This document shows positions 18,954 through 27,494 of a stretch of 64,000 nucleotides of DNA, one piece after another. A program made the position numbers and the translations under genes. The stretch's first letter is position 1, and every line of letters begins with the position of its first letter. The notes below the pieces were generated by a model. The model was given only the letters and a program-made list of their open reading frames with translations, made no database searches and was not told where the DNA came from. The stretch covers positions 1 to 64,000 of the forward strand of contig CALKRN010000003.1 in NCBI GenBank assembly GCA_937989665.1. The letters are read 5' to 3'. Source of the DNA: an uncultured Desulfomicrobiaceae bacterium. GTDB lineage: Bacteria > Desulfobacterota > Desulfovibrionia > Desulfovibrionales > Desulfomicrobiaceae.

Positions 18954-19730
18954 ATGCTGCGCGTCCTTGCCGAGCGCTGGCGCCAGAAAATGCGCACGAT
19001 TGATTTTCCTCGCAACCATCCGCCCCTGTCGGATCGCTTCCGGGGTCGGCCGCTCCTCCAACCTGAGCGTTGTGCAGGCCCTGGATGCGGGACCTGCACG
19101 GCCGTATGCCCTTCAGGGGCTATCGGTACCGATGCCAGTGGTCTCTTTCTTGATCTCGGGCGGTGTCTCTTTTGTGGGGCCTGCAGCGCGGCCTGTCCCA
19201 AAGGGGTCATTTCATGGAGCGACGATTTCCGCATGGCCGCCCGCCGGCGAGAGGACCTCGTGCTGCGCGGCGGACCGCCCCCTGGACTTTTTCCCCTCGA
19301 GAAGGAGCGGCGCCAGCTCTTTGCCCGCTCCTTGCGGCTGCGGCAAGTGAGCGCGGGCGGGTGTATGGCCTGTGAGGCGGACCTCAACGTCCTCACGACC
19401 GTGGTCTTTGATCTCGGTCGCTTTGGCATCGATTTTGTCGCTTCCCCACGCCATGGCGATGGCGTGGCCGTCACCGGACCAGTGACCCGCAATATGCGCG
19501 ATGCCCTGCTGTGGACATTGGAGGCCACGCCAGAGCCCCGGGTCGTGGTGGCCGTCGGGGCCTGCGCCATCTCGGGCGGGATCTACCGCGGCCTGCCCGA
19601 GACTGCAGATGGCGCCACCGAGCTGCTCCCCGTGGACCTCTTCATCCCAGGCTGCCCGCCGCACCCCCTTACCATCCTCCACGGCCTCCTCGGTATGCTC
19701 GGACGCCTCTCGACAGGGGAGGCAGGATAG
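18954..19730 (+). CDS. Ferredoxin-NuoB-like fusion subunit (HyfH-HyfI fusion)
   Basis: 258 residues. Residues about 35 to 85 form a two-cluster ferredoxin domain: CAGPGCGTCTAVCPSGAI and CLFCGACSAACPKGVI. After a linker, residues about 130 to 250 are a NuoB/hydrogenase-small-subunit domain with GGCMACEADLNVL, VAVGACAISGGIYRG and FIPGCPPHP, supplying the ligands of one proximal [4Fe-4S] cluster. In hydrogenase-4 and FHL these are two separate proteins (HyfH, HyfI); here they are one chain. It ends the operon and would carry electrons toward the large subunit encoded upstream. Confidence 0.85.
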   Translation: MLRVLAERWRQKMRTIDFPRNHPPLSDRFRGRPLLQPERCAGPGCGTCTAVCPSGAIGTDASGLFLDLGRCLFCGACSAACPKGVISWSDDFRMAARRREDLVLRGGPPPGLFPLEKERRQLFARSLRLRQVSAGGCMACEADLNVLTTVVFDLGRFGIDFVASPRHGDGVAVTGPVTRNMRDALLWTLEATPEPRVVVAVGACAISGGIYRGLPETADGATELLPVDLFIPGCPPHPLTILHGLLGMLGRLSTGEAG

Positions 19731-19733
19731 CAC

Positions 19734-19756
19734 CTCCTTTGGCCAGGCCAAAGGAG
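19734..19756 (+). terminator. Perfect inverted repeat just after the hyf-like operon
   Basis: CTCCTTTGGCC and GGCCAAAGGAG are perfect complements around a single base, 3 nt after the last stop codon. It could fold as a stem of about 10 bp and may end the operon transcript, but no T-tract follows. Confidence 0.45.
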
Positions 19757-19948
19757 ACTGCTGGCTGGCCACCTGGACCGCTCCCCGCTGGAGTTGGCCC
19801 TAACGCTGCCGGCCCCAGCGGGGCAAGAGGGATTCCCCACCGCACCGCTCCATACGCTGGACTGCCCAGACGGACGGCAAAAGCACTCCTTCCGAGGGAC
19901 GACTGGGGGCGCCAGCCCTTATTTCCCGCGCGGGGGTGCTAGACCCAT
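19757..19948. other. Gap between the convergent hyf-like operon and yifB
   Basis: It holds a second inverted repeat, CCCCGCTGG (19783-19791) with CCAGCGGGG (19815-19823), possibly the yifB terminator. I see no gene. Confidence 0.35.
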
Positions 19949-21481
19949 TTACTCCCCGCCGCGGTCGAGGGTGCGCAGGTTGATGGCCTCGGCAAGATGG
20001 GCGACGCTGATGGTCTCGGCACCAGCCAGGTCGGCGATGGTGCGGGCAATGCGCAAAACGCGGGTATAGGCCCGAGCTGAGAGCCCAAGGCGAGTCACAG
20101 CTGCCTCGAGAAAGCGGTGCTCTGCAGTCCCCAAGGCGCAGAAGCGCTCCAGGTACTGTCCAGAGAGTTCCGAATTGGAAAGCAGCGGCAGCCCGGTATA
20201 GCGCTGGGCTTGGAGTTGGCGCGCGGCCAGGATCTGGCGGCGCATGGTGGCCGAATCGAGGCCCTGCCCCTGAGCCGCCAGGTCGCCGTAGGGCACGGCA
20301 GGGACGACGACGTGGAGATCGATGCGATCCAAAAGCGGCCCCGAGAGCCGGGCACGGTAGCGCTGGATCTGCATGGGCGTACATACACACGGGTGACGAG
20401 GATCGCCAAGGTAGCCGCACGGGCAGGGGTTCATGGCCGCCACGAGCATGACATCGGCAGGGAATTCTACGGCAAGGGCAGCCCGGGAGATGGTCACCCG
20501 CCCATCCTCGAGAGGCTGGCGCAGGACCTCCAGGACATGTTTTTTGAACTCCGGCAGCTCATCGAGAAAAAGCACCCCGCGATGGGCAAGGGAGACCTCG
20601 CCAGGGCGAGGGATCTGCCCACCGCCAATGAGGCCAGCATCCGAGACCGTATGGTGGGGGGCGCGAAAGGGCCGATGGACCACGAGGGCCTGGCCAGGCT
20701 CCAAACGACCAGCCACCGAATACACCGCCGTGACCTCGAGGGCCTCTTCAAAGGAGAGCGGCGGCAGTACCGAGGGAATTCGCTGGGCCAGCATGGTCTT
20801 GCCACTGCCTGGCGGACCGAGGAAGAGGAGGTTATGGTTGCCCGCACAGGCCACTACCACCGCCCGTTTGGCGTGGTCCTGGCCTTTGACTTCGGCGAAA
20901 TCGAGGGGGAACTCTCGGCTCCTCGCCCACAGCGCCGCCACATCGGCCTGAGTAGGCGTGGCCGGCAGCTCGCCACTGAGGATGCCAATGGCCTCGGCCA
21001 AGGAGCCACACCCGTACACCGGCACGTCCTGGGCCACAGCCGCCTCAGCCGCATTGGCCTGAGGGACGAGGACCGCCCGCGCCCCTTCTCGCCGGGCGCG
21101 CAGGGCCAGGGGCAAGATCCCAGGTACGGGCTTGAGGGCGCCATCGAGGGAGAGCTCGCCTGCGCACCACACCCCCTCCAGGACCTCCGCCGGCACAATT
21201 TCCGCCCCGGCCAGCAGGCCTAAGGCCAACGGGAGGTCGTAGCCCGATCCGTCCTTGCGCAGGGCCGCCGGGGCCATGTTCACGGTGATCCGTGCCGGGG
21301 GCAGGCGGAAGCCCGAATGGCGCAGGGCAGCAAACACCCGCTCTTTGGCCTCGCGCACCGCCCCTTCTGCCAACCCCACCAGGGTAAACGACGGCATGCC
21401 CGAACGGGAATAATCCACCTCTACGCTGACGCTGTAGGCTTCTACGCCCACCAAGGCTGCCGTGGCCACCCGGGCGATCAT
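19949..21481 (-). CDS. YifB/ComM-type Mg-chelatase-like AAA+ ATPase
   Basis: 510 residues. Homologues are ComM-like helicases that help branch migration during natural transformation; many genomes keep the gene without known competence. The N-terminal ChlI domain begins ARVATAALVGVEAYSVSVEV. The AAA+ core has LLFLGPPGSGKTMLAQR (Walker A), HRGVLFLDELPEF (Walker B) and a zinc-like cysteine stretch NPCPCGYLGDPRHPCVC. The C-terminal part contains GLSARAYTRVLRIARTIADL. I place the start at ATG 21481 (5 nt after the lepB stop) rather than 21541, which would overlap lepB heavily. Confidence 0.88.
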   Translation of the reverse strand: MIARVATAALVGVEAYSVSVEVDYSRSGMPSFTLVGLAEGAVREAKERVFAALRHSGFRLPPARITVNMAPAALRKDGSGYDLPLALGLLAGAEIVPAEVLEGVWCAGELSLDGALKPVPGILPLALRARREGARAVLVPQANAAEAAVAQDVPVYGCGSLAEAIGILSGELPATPTQADVAALWARSREFPLDFAEVKGQDHAKRAVVVACAGNHNLLFLGPPGSGKTMLAQRIPSVLPPLSFEEALEVTAVYSVAGRLEPGQALVVHRPFRAPHHTVSDAGLIGGGQIPRPGEVSLAHRGVLFLDELPEFKKHVLEVLRQPLEDGRVTISRAALAVEFPADVMLVAAMNPCPCGYLGDPRHPCVCTPMQIQRYRARLSGPLLDRIDLHVVVPAVPYGDLAAQGQGLDSATMRRQILAARQLQAQRYTGLPLLSNSELSGQYLERFCALGTAEHRFLEAAVTRLGLSARAYTRVLRIARTIADLAGAETISVAHLAEAINLRTLDRGGE

Positions 21482-21486
21482 AGGCG

Positions 21487-22089
21487 CTACTCCACGAGCT
21501 GACCGATGCGCTGCCACCGGATAGAGGTCAGGCCCTCCCAAGACCAGTAGAGGATCCAGGCCTTGCCCTCAATGGCCGCTCGGTCCACAAAGCCCCAAAA
21601 GCGGGAGTCGTAGGATTCATCCCGGTTATCGCCCATGACAAAGTATTTATCCGACGGTACGGTAATGGGCCCGAGGTTATCTCGCCGCGGGAGCCCTACG
21701 CGAGGGTCCGTGTGCTGGACATACGGTTCCTCGAGCCGCACGCCGTTGCGGTACACCTGCTTGTCGCGGATCTCGATGACATCCCCGGGGACTCCAATAA
21801 CGCGCTTGATGAAGTCTTTAGAGGGATCTTCTGGGAACTCAAAGACGATAATATCTCCATGCTTCGGGCCATCAAATTGGGTGATGAAGATACGAGTAAA
21901 AGGGATCTTCACCCCATAGAGGAATTTATTGACGAGGAGGTGATCGCCAATCTGCAAGGTTTGAAGCATAGATCCAGAAGGGATCTTGAATGCCTGCACG
22001 ATAAATGAACGAATAAAAAAGGCGAGAACTAGCGCAATGAGCAATGCCTCAACATATTCTTTAAGTAGCGTTTGCCAACGTGGATTCAT
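21487..22089 (-). CDS. lepB: Signal peptidase I
   Basis: Inner-membrane serine protease that removes signal peptides from Sec/Tat-exported proteins. 200 residues from ATG 22089, with one N-terminal membrane helix (residues about 14-30). The catalytic serine is in KIPSGSM (S40) and the general-base lysine in KDFIKRVIGVPGD (K95). The C-terminal box D/E region MGDNRDESYDSR is intact. An ATG four codons upstream (22101) is an alternative start. The gene order lepA-lepB is common in deltaproteobacteria, and the gap to lepA is 38 nt. Confidence 0.92.
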   Translation of the reverse strand: MNPRWQTLLKEYVEALLIALVLAFFIRSFIVQAFKIPSGSMLQTLQIGDHLLVNKFLYGVKIPFTRIFITQFDGPKHGDIIVFEFPEDPSKDFIKRVIGVPGDVIEIRDKQVYRNGVRLEEPYVQHTDPRVGLPRRDNLGPITVPSDKYFVMGDNRDESYDSRFWGFVDRAAIEGKAWILYWSWEGLTSIRWQRIGQLVE

Positions 22090-22127
22090 AGGACCTACCA
22101 TAAAAATGGAAGAGAGTATTGGGATGG

Positions 22128-23933
22128 CTATTCATCCCCGGGCTGTAAAGCAGCCAAGAATGCCTCTTGTGGAATTTCTACGCTCCCCATGCGCTTCATG
22201 CGTTTTTTGCCTTCTTTTTGCTTTTCCAGAAGCTTGCGTTTACGCGTGATATCGCCGCCATAACATTTGGCGGTAACATCCTTCCGCAAGGGCGCTACCC
22301 GCTCCCGGGCAATGATCTTCGAGCCAATGGCGGCCTGGATGATGACCTCAAAGAGTTGGCGATGAATGACCCGTTTGAGCTTCAGGGCCAAGGCCCGCCC
22401 CCGGTAGGGGGCTGCCCCACGATGGACGATGACTGACATAGCGTCCACAGGTTCGCCGTTGATGAGGATATCGAGTTTGACCAAATCCGAAGGCCGGAAA
22501 TCGAGGAACTCATAATCCAAAGAGGCAAAACCGCGGGTCACGGACTTGAGCCGGTCGAAGAAATCGTAGACGATCTCGGCAAAGGGCATCTCGTAGGTGA
22601 GGACGACCCGCGTGGAGGTCAGGTAGCGCATATCCTTCTGGATGCCGCGTTTTTCCTCACACAAGCCCATGACGTTGCCCACAAACTCATTGGGGACATG
22701 GATCTCCATGCGCACATACGGCTCAGCCACCGAGGAGATCTTGTCCGGCGGCGGGAGTTTGCTCGGGTTATCGATGTCGATCACCGTTCCGTCCGTGCGG
22801 GTGACCCGATAGACCACCGACGGGGCAGTGGCGATGAGTCGGGCCTGAAACTCCCGTTCCAGGCGCTCCTGGATGACGTCCATGTGGAGGAGGCCAAGAA
22901 ACCCACAACGGAAGCCAAAGCCCAAGGCCTGGGAGGTCTCTGGCTCGAAGGTCAGGGCGGCGTCATTGAGCTGGAGCTTTTCAAGGGCCGACTTGAGGGT
23001 ATCGTACTCCGCAGGTTCCACCGGGTAGAGGCCACAGAAGACCATGGGTTTGACGGGTTTGAACCCCGGGAAGGGCGTATCCGCCGGTCGAGCCGGGTCA
23101 GTGATCGTATCGCCCACCGGGGCGTCCCGCAGGGCCTTGATGGAGGCGCACAAAAATCCCACTTCGCCGGCAGCAAGTTCGGCAATGTCCACGGCCTCGG
23201 GGGAAAAGACGCCAAGCTTGGTGACTTCAAACTCCTTGCCCGTGGACCACATGCGGATGCGCTGGCCCAAGGTGATGCGGCCATCGAGGACCCGAAAGAG
23301 CACCACGACGCCTTGGTAGGGATCGTACCAGGAGTCGAAGATCAGGGCCCGCAGCGGGGCTTCCGTATCGCCGGCAGGCGGGGGTATCCGCTCCACAATG
23401 CGCTCGAGAAGCTCGTCCACCCCTTGCCCGGTTTTGGCCGACACCTTGAGGATATCGGTAGAGTCCAAGCCGATGACCTCCTCAATCTCTGCCGCGACCC
23501 GGTCAGGCTCAGCACTGGAAAGGTCAACCTTGTTGAGCACCGGAATGACCTCGAGATCGTGATCCAAGGCCAGGTACACATTGGCCAAGGTCTGGGCCTC
23601 GACCCCTTGGGAGGCATCCACCACCAACAGGGCGCCGTCGCAGGCCGCCAGGCTCCGCGAGACCTCATAGGAGAAGTCCACATGCCCGGGGGTGTCGATG
23701 AGGTTGAGGGTGTACGTCTGGCCGTTGCGCGCTGTGTAGGGGATGCGCACGGTTTGGGCCTTGATGGTGATCCCGCGCTCTTGCTCGAGCTCCATGCGGT
23801 CCAGATACTGGTCTTTTTTTTGCCGCTCATCGATGAGCCGGGTGAGCTCCAAGATACGGTCGGCCAAGGTGGACTTGCCGTGGTCAATGTGGGCAATGAT
23901 GCTAAAATTGCGGATGTGCGATTGGCGTGCCAT
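22128..23933 (-). CDS. lepA: Elongation factor 4 (ribosome back-translocase)
   Basis: 601 residues, normal length. GTPase that binds the ribosome and influences initiation and translocation under stress. G1 is [13 protein letters not shown], the switch region [14 protein letters not shown]3 [12 protein letters not shown], and G4 LNKVDL. Domains II, III and V follow, then the LepA-specific C-terminal domain with [13 protein letters not shown] and [20 protein letters not shown]. It is the first gene of a lepA-lepB-yifB run on the minus strand. Confidence 0.97.
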   Translation of the reverse strand: MARQSHIRNFSIIAHIDHGKSTLADRILELTRLIDERQKKDQYLDRMELEQERGITIKAQTVRIPYTARNGQTYTLNLIDTPGHVDFSYEVSRSLAACDGALLVVDASQGVEAQTLANVYLALDHDLEVIPVLNKVDLSSAEPDRVAAEIEEVIGLDSTDILKVSAKTGQGVDELLERIVERIPPPAGDTEAPLRALIFDSWYDPYQGVVVLFRVLDGRITLGQRIRMWSTGKEFEVTKLGVFSPEAVDIAELAAGEVGFLCASIKALRDAPVGDTITDPARPADTPFPGFKPVKPMVFCGLYPVEPAEYDTLKSALEKLQLNDAALTFEPETSQALGFGFRCGFLGLLHMDVIQERLEREFQARLIATAPSVVYRVTRTDGTVIDIDNPSKLPPPDKISSVAEPYVRMEIHVPNEFVGNVMGLCEEKRGIQKDMRYLTSTRVVLTYEMPFAEIVYDFFDRLKSVTRGFASLDYEFLDFRPSDLVKLDILINGEPVDAMSVIVHRGAAPYRGRALALKLKRVIHRQLFEVIIQAAIGSKIIARERVAPLRKDVTAKCYGGDITRKRKLLEKQKEGKKRMKRMGSVEIPQEAFLAALQPGDE

Positions 23934-24123
23934 GGATAAGGCTTGGTCCTCCTCGCGGACGTGAAGGGTGTCTGTAGCGAAGAGGCTGGGAGTTGTCCAT
24001 GCGCCAGGGCCTTGAAGGCCTGGTCAGAGCAGAGTACGAAGAGGCACCTTACGTCCAACGTCCCCGCTTTTGGGCTTTGGCCATAAGAAGCCGTCCCCGA
24101 GCCTGCGCTGTCTGTGAGGAGCC

Positions 24124-24978
24124 ATGAACCGCCTCAAAGCCCTCCTTGTCCACCCCAACCCCACCGTACGCGCCCATCTCCGAGAGCTTTTGGAGCCGGT
24201 GAAGGAGGTCACCGTCCTCGGGGAGTCCGTGACCTCCTTTGAGGCCATGGGGCTTCTTGCGTATGTGCCATACGACCTCCTTTTCCTTGGGATGGACCTG
24301 CCCCATGGTGTCAGCGGCATGGACCTGGCGCGCCATCTCAGCGGGCGCACGCCGGCCATCGTTTTCATTGCCGAGCGCGAAGACCACGCCTTCGAGGCCT
24401 TTGAGCTCGGGGCCCTTGACTACCTCTTGTGGCCCGTGACTCCAAACCGTTTCGCCCGAACCGTGGAGCGCCTGCGCTCCCTTACCCCGGCCACCATCAC
24501 CGTGACCCCGGCCAGCCCGCCCGGACGTCCTCCCCGTGCCGAGAGTGAAGAAACGGTCCAAATCCACCTCGCCGAGGAGGAAGAAGACGTCCTCGTCAAT
24601 GCCTTGCGCCAGGCCTGGGACCCAGCCCAAGTCCGGCCACCGGAAATCGAAAAACTGCCTGTCAACCAGGATGGCCGCCACATCCTCATCCCGTACACCC
24701 ACATCGTGTATGTCGAGGCCTATGAAGACTATAGCTTTGTCCACACCGCCACCGACCGCTACCTCACCTCGTACCGGCTCAAAAACCTCGAGGTCCGCCT
24801 CGCTCCCCATGGGTTTTGCCGCGTCCATCGTAAATATCTCGTCAACCTCGATATGGTCACGGAAATCGCCTCCATGCCGGGCGGCAATTTCCTCTTACGC
24901 ACGGCAGGCCGCAAACGCATCGAACTGCCGGTGAGCCGGCGCCGTGTGGGTGAACTGAAGAAAATCCTCCAATTCTAG
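24124..24978 (+). CDS. LytTR-family transcriptional regulator with degenerate receiver domain
   Basis: 284 residues. Residues 1 to about 120 have the fold of a response-regulator receiver, but the phosphoacceptor strand reads YDLLFLGMDLPHGVSG: a Gly stands where FLDxxMPxxSG receivers have Asp, so phosphorylation is doubtful. An acidic linker follows (EEEEDVL). Residues about 180 to 284 are a LytTR DNA-binding domain, with IVYVEAYEDYSFVHT and FCRVHRKYLVNLDMV. It lies 27 nt upstream of acs on the same strand, so it may control acetate activation; no sensor kinase is adjacent. Confidence 0.82.
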   Translation: MNRLKALLVHPNPTVRAHLRELLEPVKEVTVLGESVTSFEAMGLLAYVPYDLLFLGMDLPHGVSGMDLARHLSGRTPAIVFIAEREDHAFEAFELGALDYLLWPVTPNRFARTVERLRSLTPATITVTPASPPGRPPRAESEETVQIHLAEEEEDVLVNALRQAWDPAQVRPPEIEKLPVNQDGRHILIPYTHIVYVEAYEDYSFVHTATDRYLTSYRLKNLEVRLAPHGFCRVHRKYLVNLDMVTEIASMPGGNFLLRTAGRKRIELPVSRRRVGELKKILQF

Positions 24979-25005
24979 CACCATGGCCATCACCCGGAGT
25001 TACCT

Positions 25006-26865
25006 ATGATTATCCCTCAATCCACCGAACGGGTCTTCCGACCGCTGCCCCAGCTTGTCATCGAGGCCAATGTCAACCCCCAACAATTGGCCCGAGCCCA
25101 TGCTGCCGCCAACCAAGACCCCTTGGCCTACTGGGAAGAGGCAGCGCAAGAATTGGAGTGGTTCCACAAATGGGATGCGGTCCTTGATGACCGCTACGCC
25201 CCTCGTTTTCGCTGGTTTCCTGGGGCACAGACTAACATCGTACACAATGCGCTGGACCGCCACATCACCACAGGTGTCAAAAATAAACTCGCCCTCATTT
25301 GGGAAGGCGAGGCCGGCGATACACGCAAATACACCTACTACGAAGTCTACCGCGAGGTGAACAAGCTCGCCAATGCCCTGCGCTCTTTAGGACTAGGCAA
25401 GGGTGATCGGGTGGTCCTCTACTTGCCTCTTGTGCCACAAGCGGCCTTTGCCATGCTTGCCGTGGCCAAGATCGGTGCCGTCCATTGTGCCGTCTTTCCT
25501 GGATTCTCCGCCAAGGCCCTGCGGACCCGTATCCAGGAACTCCGACCTCGCCTCGTGATCACTGCCGACGGGTTCTATCGCGGCGGTCGGCTCATCGCCC
25601 TCAAAAACGCCGTGGACGAGGCCCTGGAGCGCGGCTGCGACTTCGTGGAAGGGGTGATCGTCGTCCGCCGTGCTGGCCTAGACACCCCCATGAACGAATC
25701 CCGGGACCTCGATTACGACGCCATCGTGCGCCGGGAACGCTGGGAAGCGGCCACCGAAGTCATGGGCTCCGATGATCCGCTCTTTATCCTCACCACTTCA
25801 GGGACCACCGGCACCCCTAAAGGGATTCTCCATGGCCATGCCGGCTACATGGTGGGCCTTGCCCGCACCCTCCATTGGCTCTTTGACATCAAACCCACGG
25901 ACATCTTCTGGTGCACAAGCGATTTGGGCTGGATCACTGGCCATAGCTACGTGCTCTATGGCCCACTCATCGCCGGGACGACAACCGTGATGTACGAAGG
26001 GCATCCCCTCTATCCCCAGGCCGACCGCATGTGGGACATTGTTGATCGCTATGGTGTCACCATCCTCTATACCACCCCCACAGTGATTCGCATGCTCATG
26101 CGCTACGGCGACCAGTACCCGGCCATGCACGACCTCTCCACCCTGCGGCTCCTTGCCTCGGTGGGCGAACCCCTCGGTGTGGACGCTTGGCTGTGGCTCT
26201 ACAAAAACGCGGGCCACTCCCGCTGCCCGCTTCTCGATACCTGGTGGCAGACCGAAACCGGATGCGCCATGATCGCCCCCTTTCCCGTGTCGGTACTCAA
26301 ACCAGGTTCCGTGCATCGCCCCCTCCCAGGCATTAGCGTGGACATTGTCGACGAAGCTGGTCATGCGGTAGATCATGGAACCCTTGGCCGACTTGTCATC
26401 ACCCGCCCATGGCCATCCATGCCCTTGGACTTTGTGCGGCCTGAAGATTTCGACGCCGCTTGGCAGCAGAATGCGTGGCATACCGGGGACCTGGCCTTGC
26501 GCGACGAAGATGGGCTCATCCACATCCATGGCCGGGCCGACGACGTGCTCAACATCGCCGGGCACCGTCTGAGCTGCGCCGAGTTGGAACTGGCCTTGCA
26601 AACCCACAAGGCCGTGGCAGAAGCGGCCGTGGTGGGGGTGCCGGATCGCATCAAAGGAGAGGTTGCCAAGGCCTTTGTCGTCCTGACACCCGAATTTGCA
26701 AGCCTCGAGGATCATGGAGAGATCATCCGGCTCCTGCGCCAGCACCTGCGCAAAGAGGTCGGTCCGGTGGCCGTGCTCCGCTCGGTAGTCTTTGTGGAGT
26801 CCTTGCCGCGCACGGAAAGTGGCAAGATTGCCCGTGCCGCCCTCAAGGCCCTGGGAGAAGAATGA
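25006..26865 (+). CDS. acs: Acetate--CoA ligase (acetyl-CoA synthetase)
   Basis: 619-residue AMP-forming enzyme that makes acetyl-CoA from acetate, ATP and CoA in the cytoplasm. Acyl-adenylate motifs are complete: LTTSGTTGTPKGILHGHAGY (A3), DIFWCTSDLGWITGHSYVLY, DTWWQTETG (A5), WHTGDLALRDEDGLIHIHGR (A7/A8), and the catalytic lysine in RTESGKIARAAL (A10). The N-terminal Acs region WEEAAQELEWFHKWDAVLDD supports acetate or propionate as substrate; which one is not fixed by the motifs. Probably cotranscribed with the preceding LytTR gene. Confidence 0.93.
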   Translation: MIIPQSTERVFRPLPQLVIEANVNPQQLARAHAAANQDPLAYWEEAAQELEWFHKWDAVLDDRYAPRFRWFPGAQTNIVHNALDRHITTGVKNKLALIWEGEAGDTRKYTYYEVYREVNKLANALRSLGLGKGDRVVLYLPLVPQAAFAMLAVAKIGAVHCAVFPGFSAKALRTRIQELRPRLVITADGFYRGGRLIALKNAVDEALERGCDFVEGVIVVRRAGLDTPMNESRDLDYDAIVRRERWEAATEVMGSDDPLFILTTSGTTGTPKGILHGHAGYMVGLARTLHWLFDIKPTDIFWCTSDLGWITGHSYVLYGPLIAGTTTVMYEGHPLYPQADRMWDIVDRYGVTILYTTPTVIRMLMRYGDQYPAMHDLSTLRLLASVGEPLGVDAWLWLYKNAGHSRCPLLDTWWQTETGCAMIAPFPVSVLKPGSVHRPLPGISVDIVDEAGHAVDHGTLGRLVITRPWPSMPLDFVRPEDFDAAWQQNAWHTGDLALRDEDGLIHIHGRADDVLNIAGHRLSCAELELALQTHKAVAEAAVVGVPDRIKGEVAKAFVVLTPEFASLEDHGEIIRLLRQHLRKEVGPVAVLRSVVFVESLPRTESGKIARAALKALGEE

Positions 26866-27072
26866 CGGATCCACGCAGACCATCCCCCGGACAATTGGGT
26901 GGACAACGGGTTGGCACCACTTGTCCTCTGCCACCCGCGAGCCCGCTGTGCGGACTTTAACCTTCTAGGAAAAGACGCCGAATTTCCGGCTTGCCCCTTT
27001 GCCGGGGCGCACGATGCCTTTCCACCGTATCCCGAGGTCGTTGATGCGGTTGGGGGAACGCTCCAAAACACC
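26866..27072. other. Gap after acs without a convincing gene
   Basis: A 32-codon frame starts in the acs stop (ATGA at 26862) and ends at 26960, but it is Pro/Gly/Arg-rich and resembles nothing I know. The rest lies between the convergent acs and ech transcripts. Confidence 0.4.
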
Positions 27073-27094
27073 GGGGCCGCCCAACGGCGGCCCC
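27073..27094 (-). terminator. GC-rich hairpin terminating ech (and possibly acs)
   Basis: GGGGCCGCC-CAAC-GGCGGCCCC is a perfect 9-bp stem with a tetraloop, between the convergent acs and echF stops. On the minus strand it is followed by GGTGTTTTGG, a weak T-run, so it more likely serves the ech operon. Confidence 0.6.
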
Positions 27095-27113
27095 GACAAG
27101 ACGTCCCGCGCGG

Positions 27114-27482
27114 CTACTGCGCGGCCCCTTTCGTTTTCTTTGCTGGCCCTTGGACCTGAACAAGACGGTTCATGACTTTTTCCGCCGCGGGCTTGCGGTA
27201 CGGGCTCTCCATGAAGAGACAATGAACCGGACAGTGCTCCACACAAACCCCGCAATACACGCAGGCATACGGGTCTACCTGCCAAGTTTGAGACTCTTTA
27301 TCGACAGTAATACACTGGGAAGGACACCTCTTTTGGCACATGCCACAGAGGATACACTCTTCAATATTATTGAAAAGATTGCCCCGTACATTGGGGAAGG
27401 GCTCCCTAGTCTGGAGAGGATAGAGCCTGGTATGCGCTTTGGAGAAGAAATTAGCGATAATGGTCCGCGTCATATCGAACAT
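27114..27482 (-). CDS. echF: Ech hydrogenase ferredoxin-type subunit
   Basis: 122-residue polyferredoxin subunit carrying electrons between external ferredoxin and the EchC/EchE module. Two [4Fe-4S] motifs are visible: CILCGMCQKRCPSQCI and CVYCGVCVEHCPVHC. The tail is Lys-rich. Start ATG 27482 has AGGAGG just upstream, overlapping the gap behind echE. It is the last gene of the operon, before the GC-rich hairpin. Confidence 0.92.
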   Translation of the reverse strand: MFDMTRTIIANFFSKAHTRLYPLQTREPFPNVRGNLFNNIEECILCGMCQKRCPSQCITVDKESQTWQVDPYACVYCGVCVEHCPVHCLFMESPYRKPAAEKVMNRLVQVQGPAKKTKGAAQ

Positions 27483-27494
27483 GGGCAACCTCCT

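Noticed and set aside
12521-19730. Calling the operon hydrogenase 4
   Set aside because: The large subunit lacks all four [NiFe] cysteines.
26862-26960. 32-codon frame overlapping the acs stop
   Set aside because: Low-complexity Pro/Arg/Gly sequence with no similarity; short enough to occur by chance.
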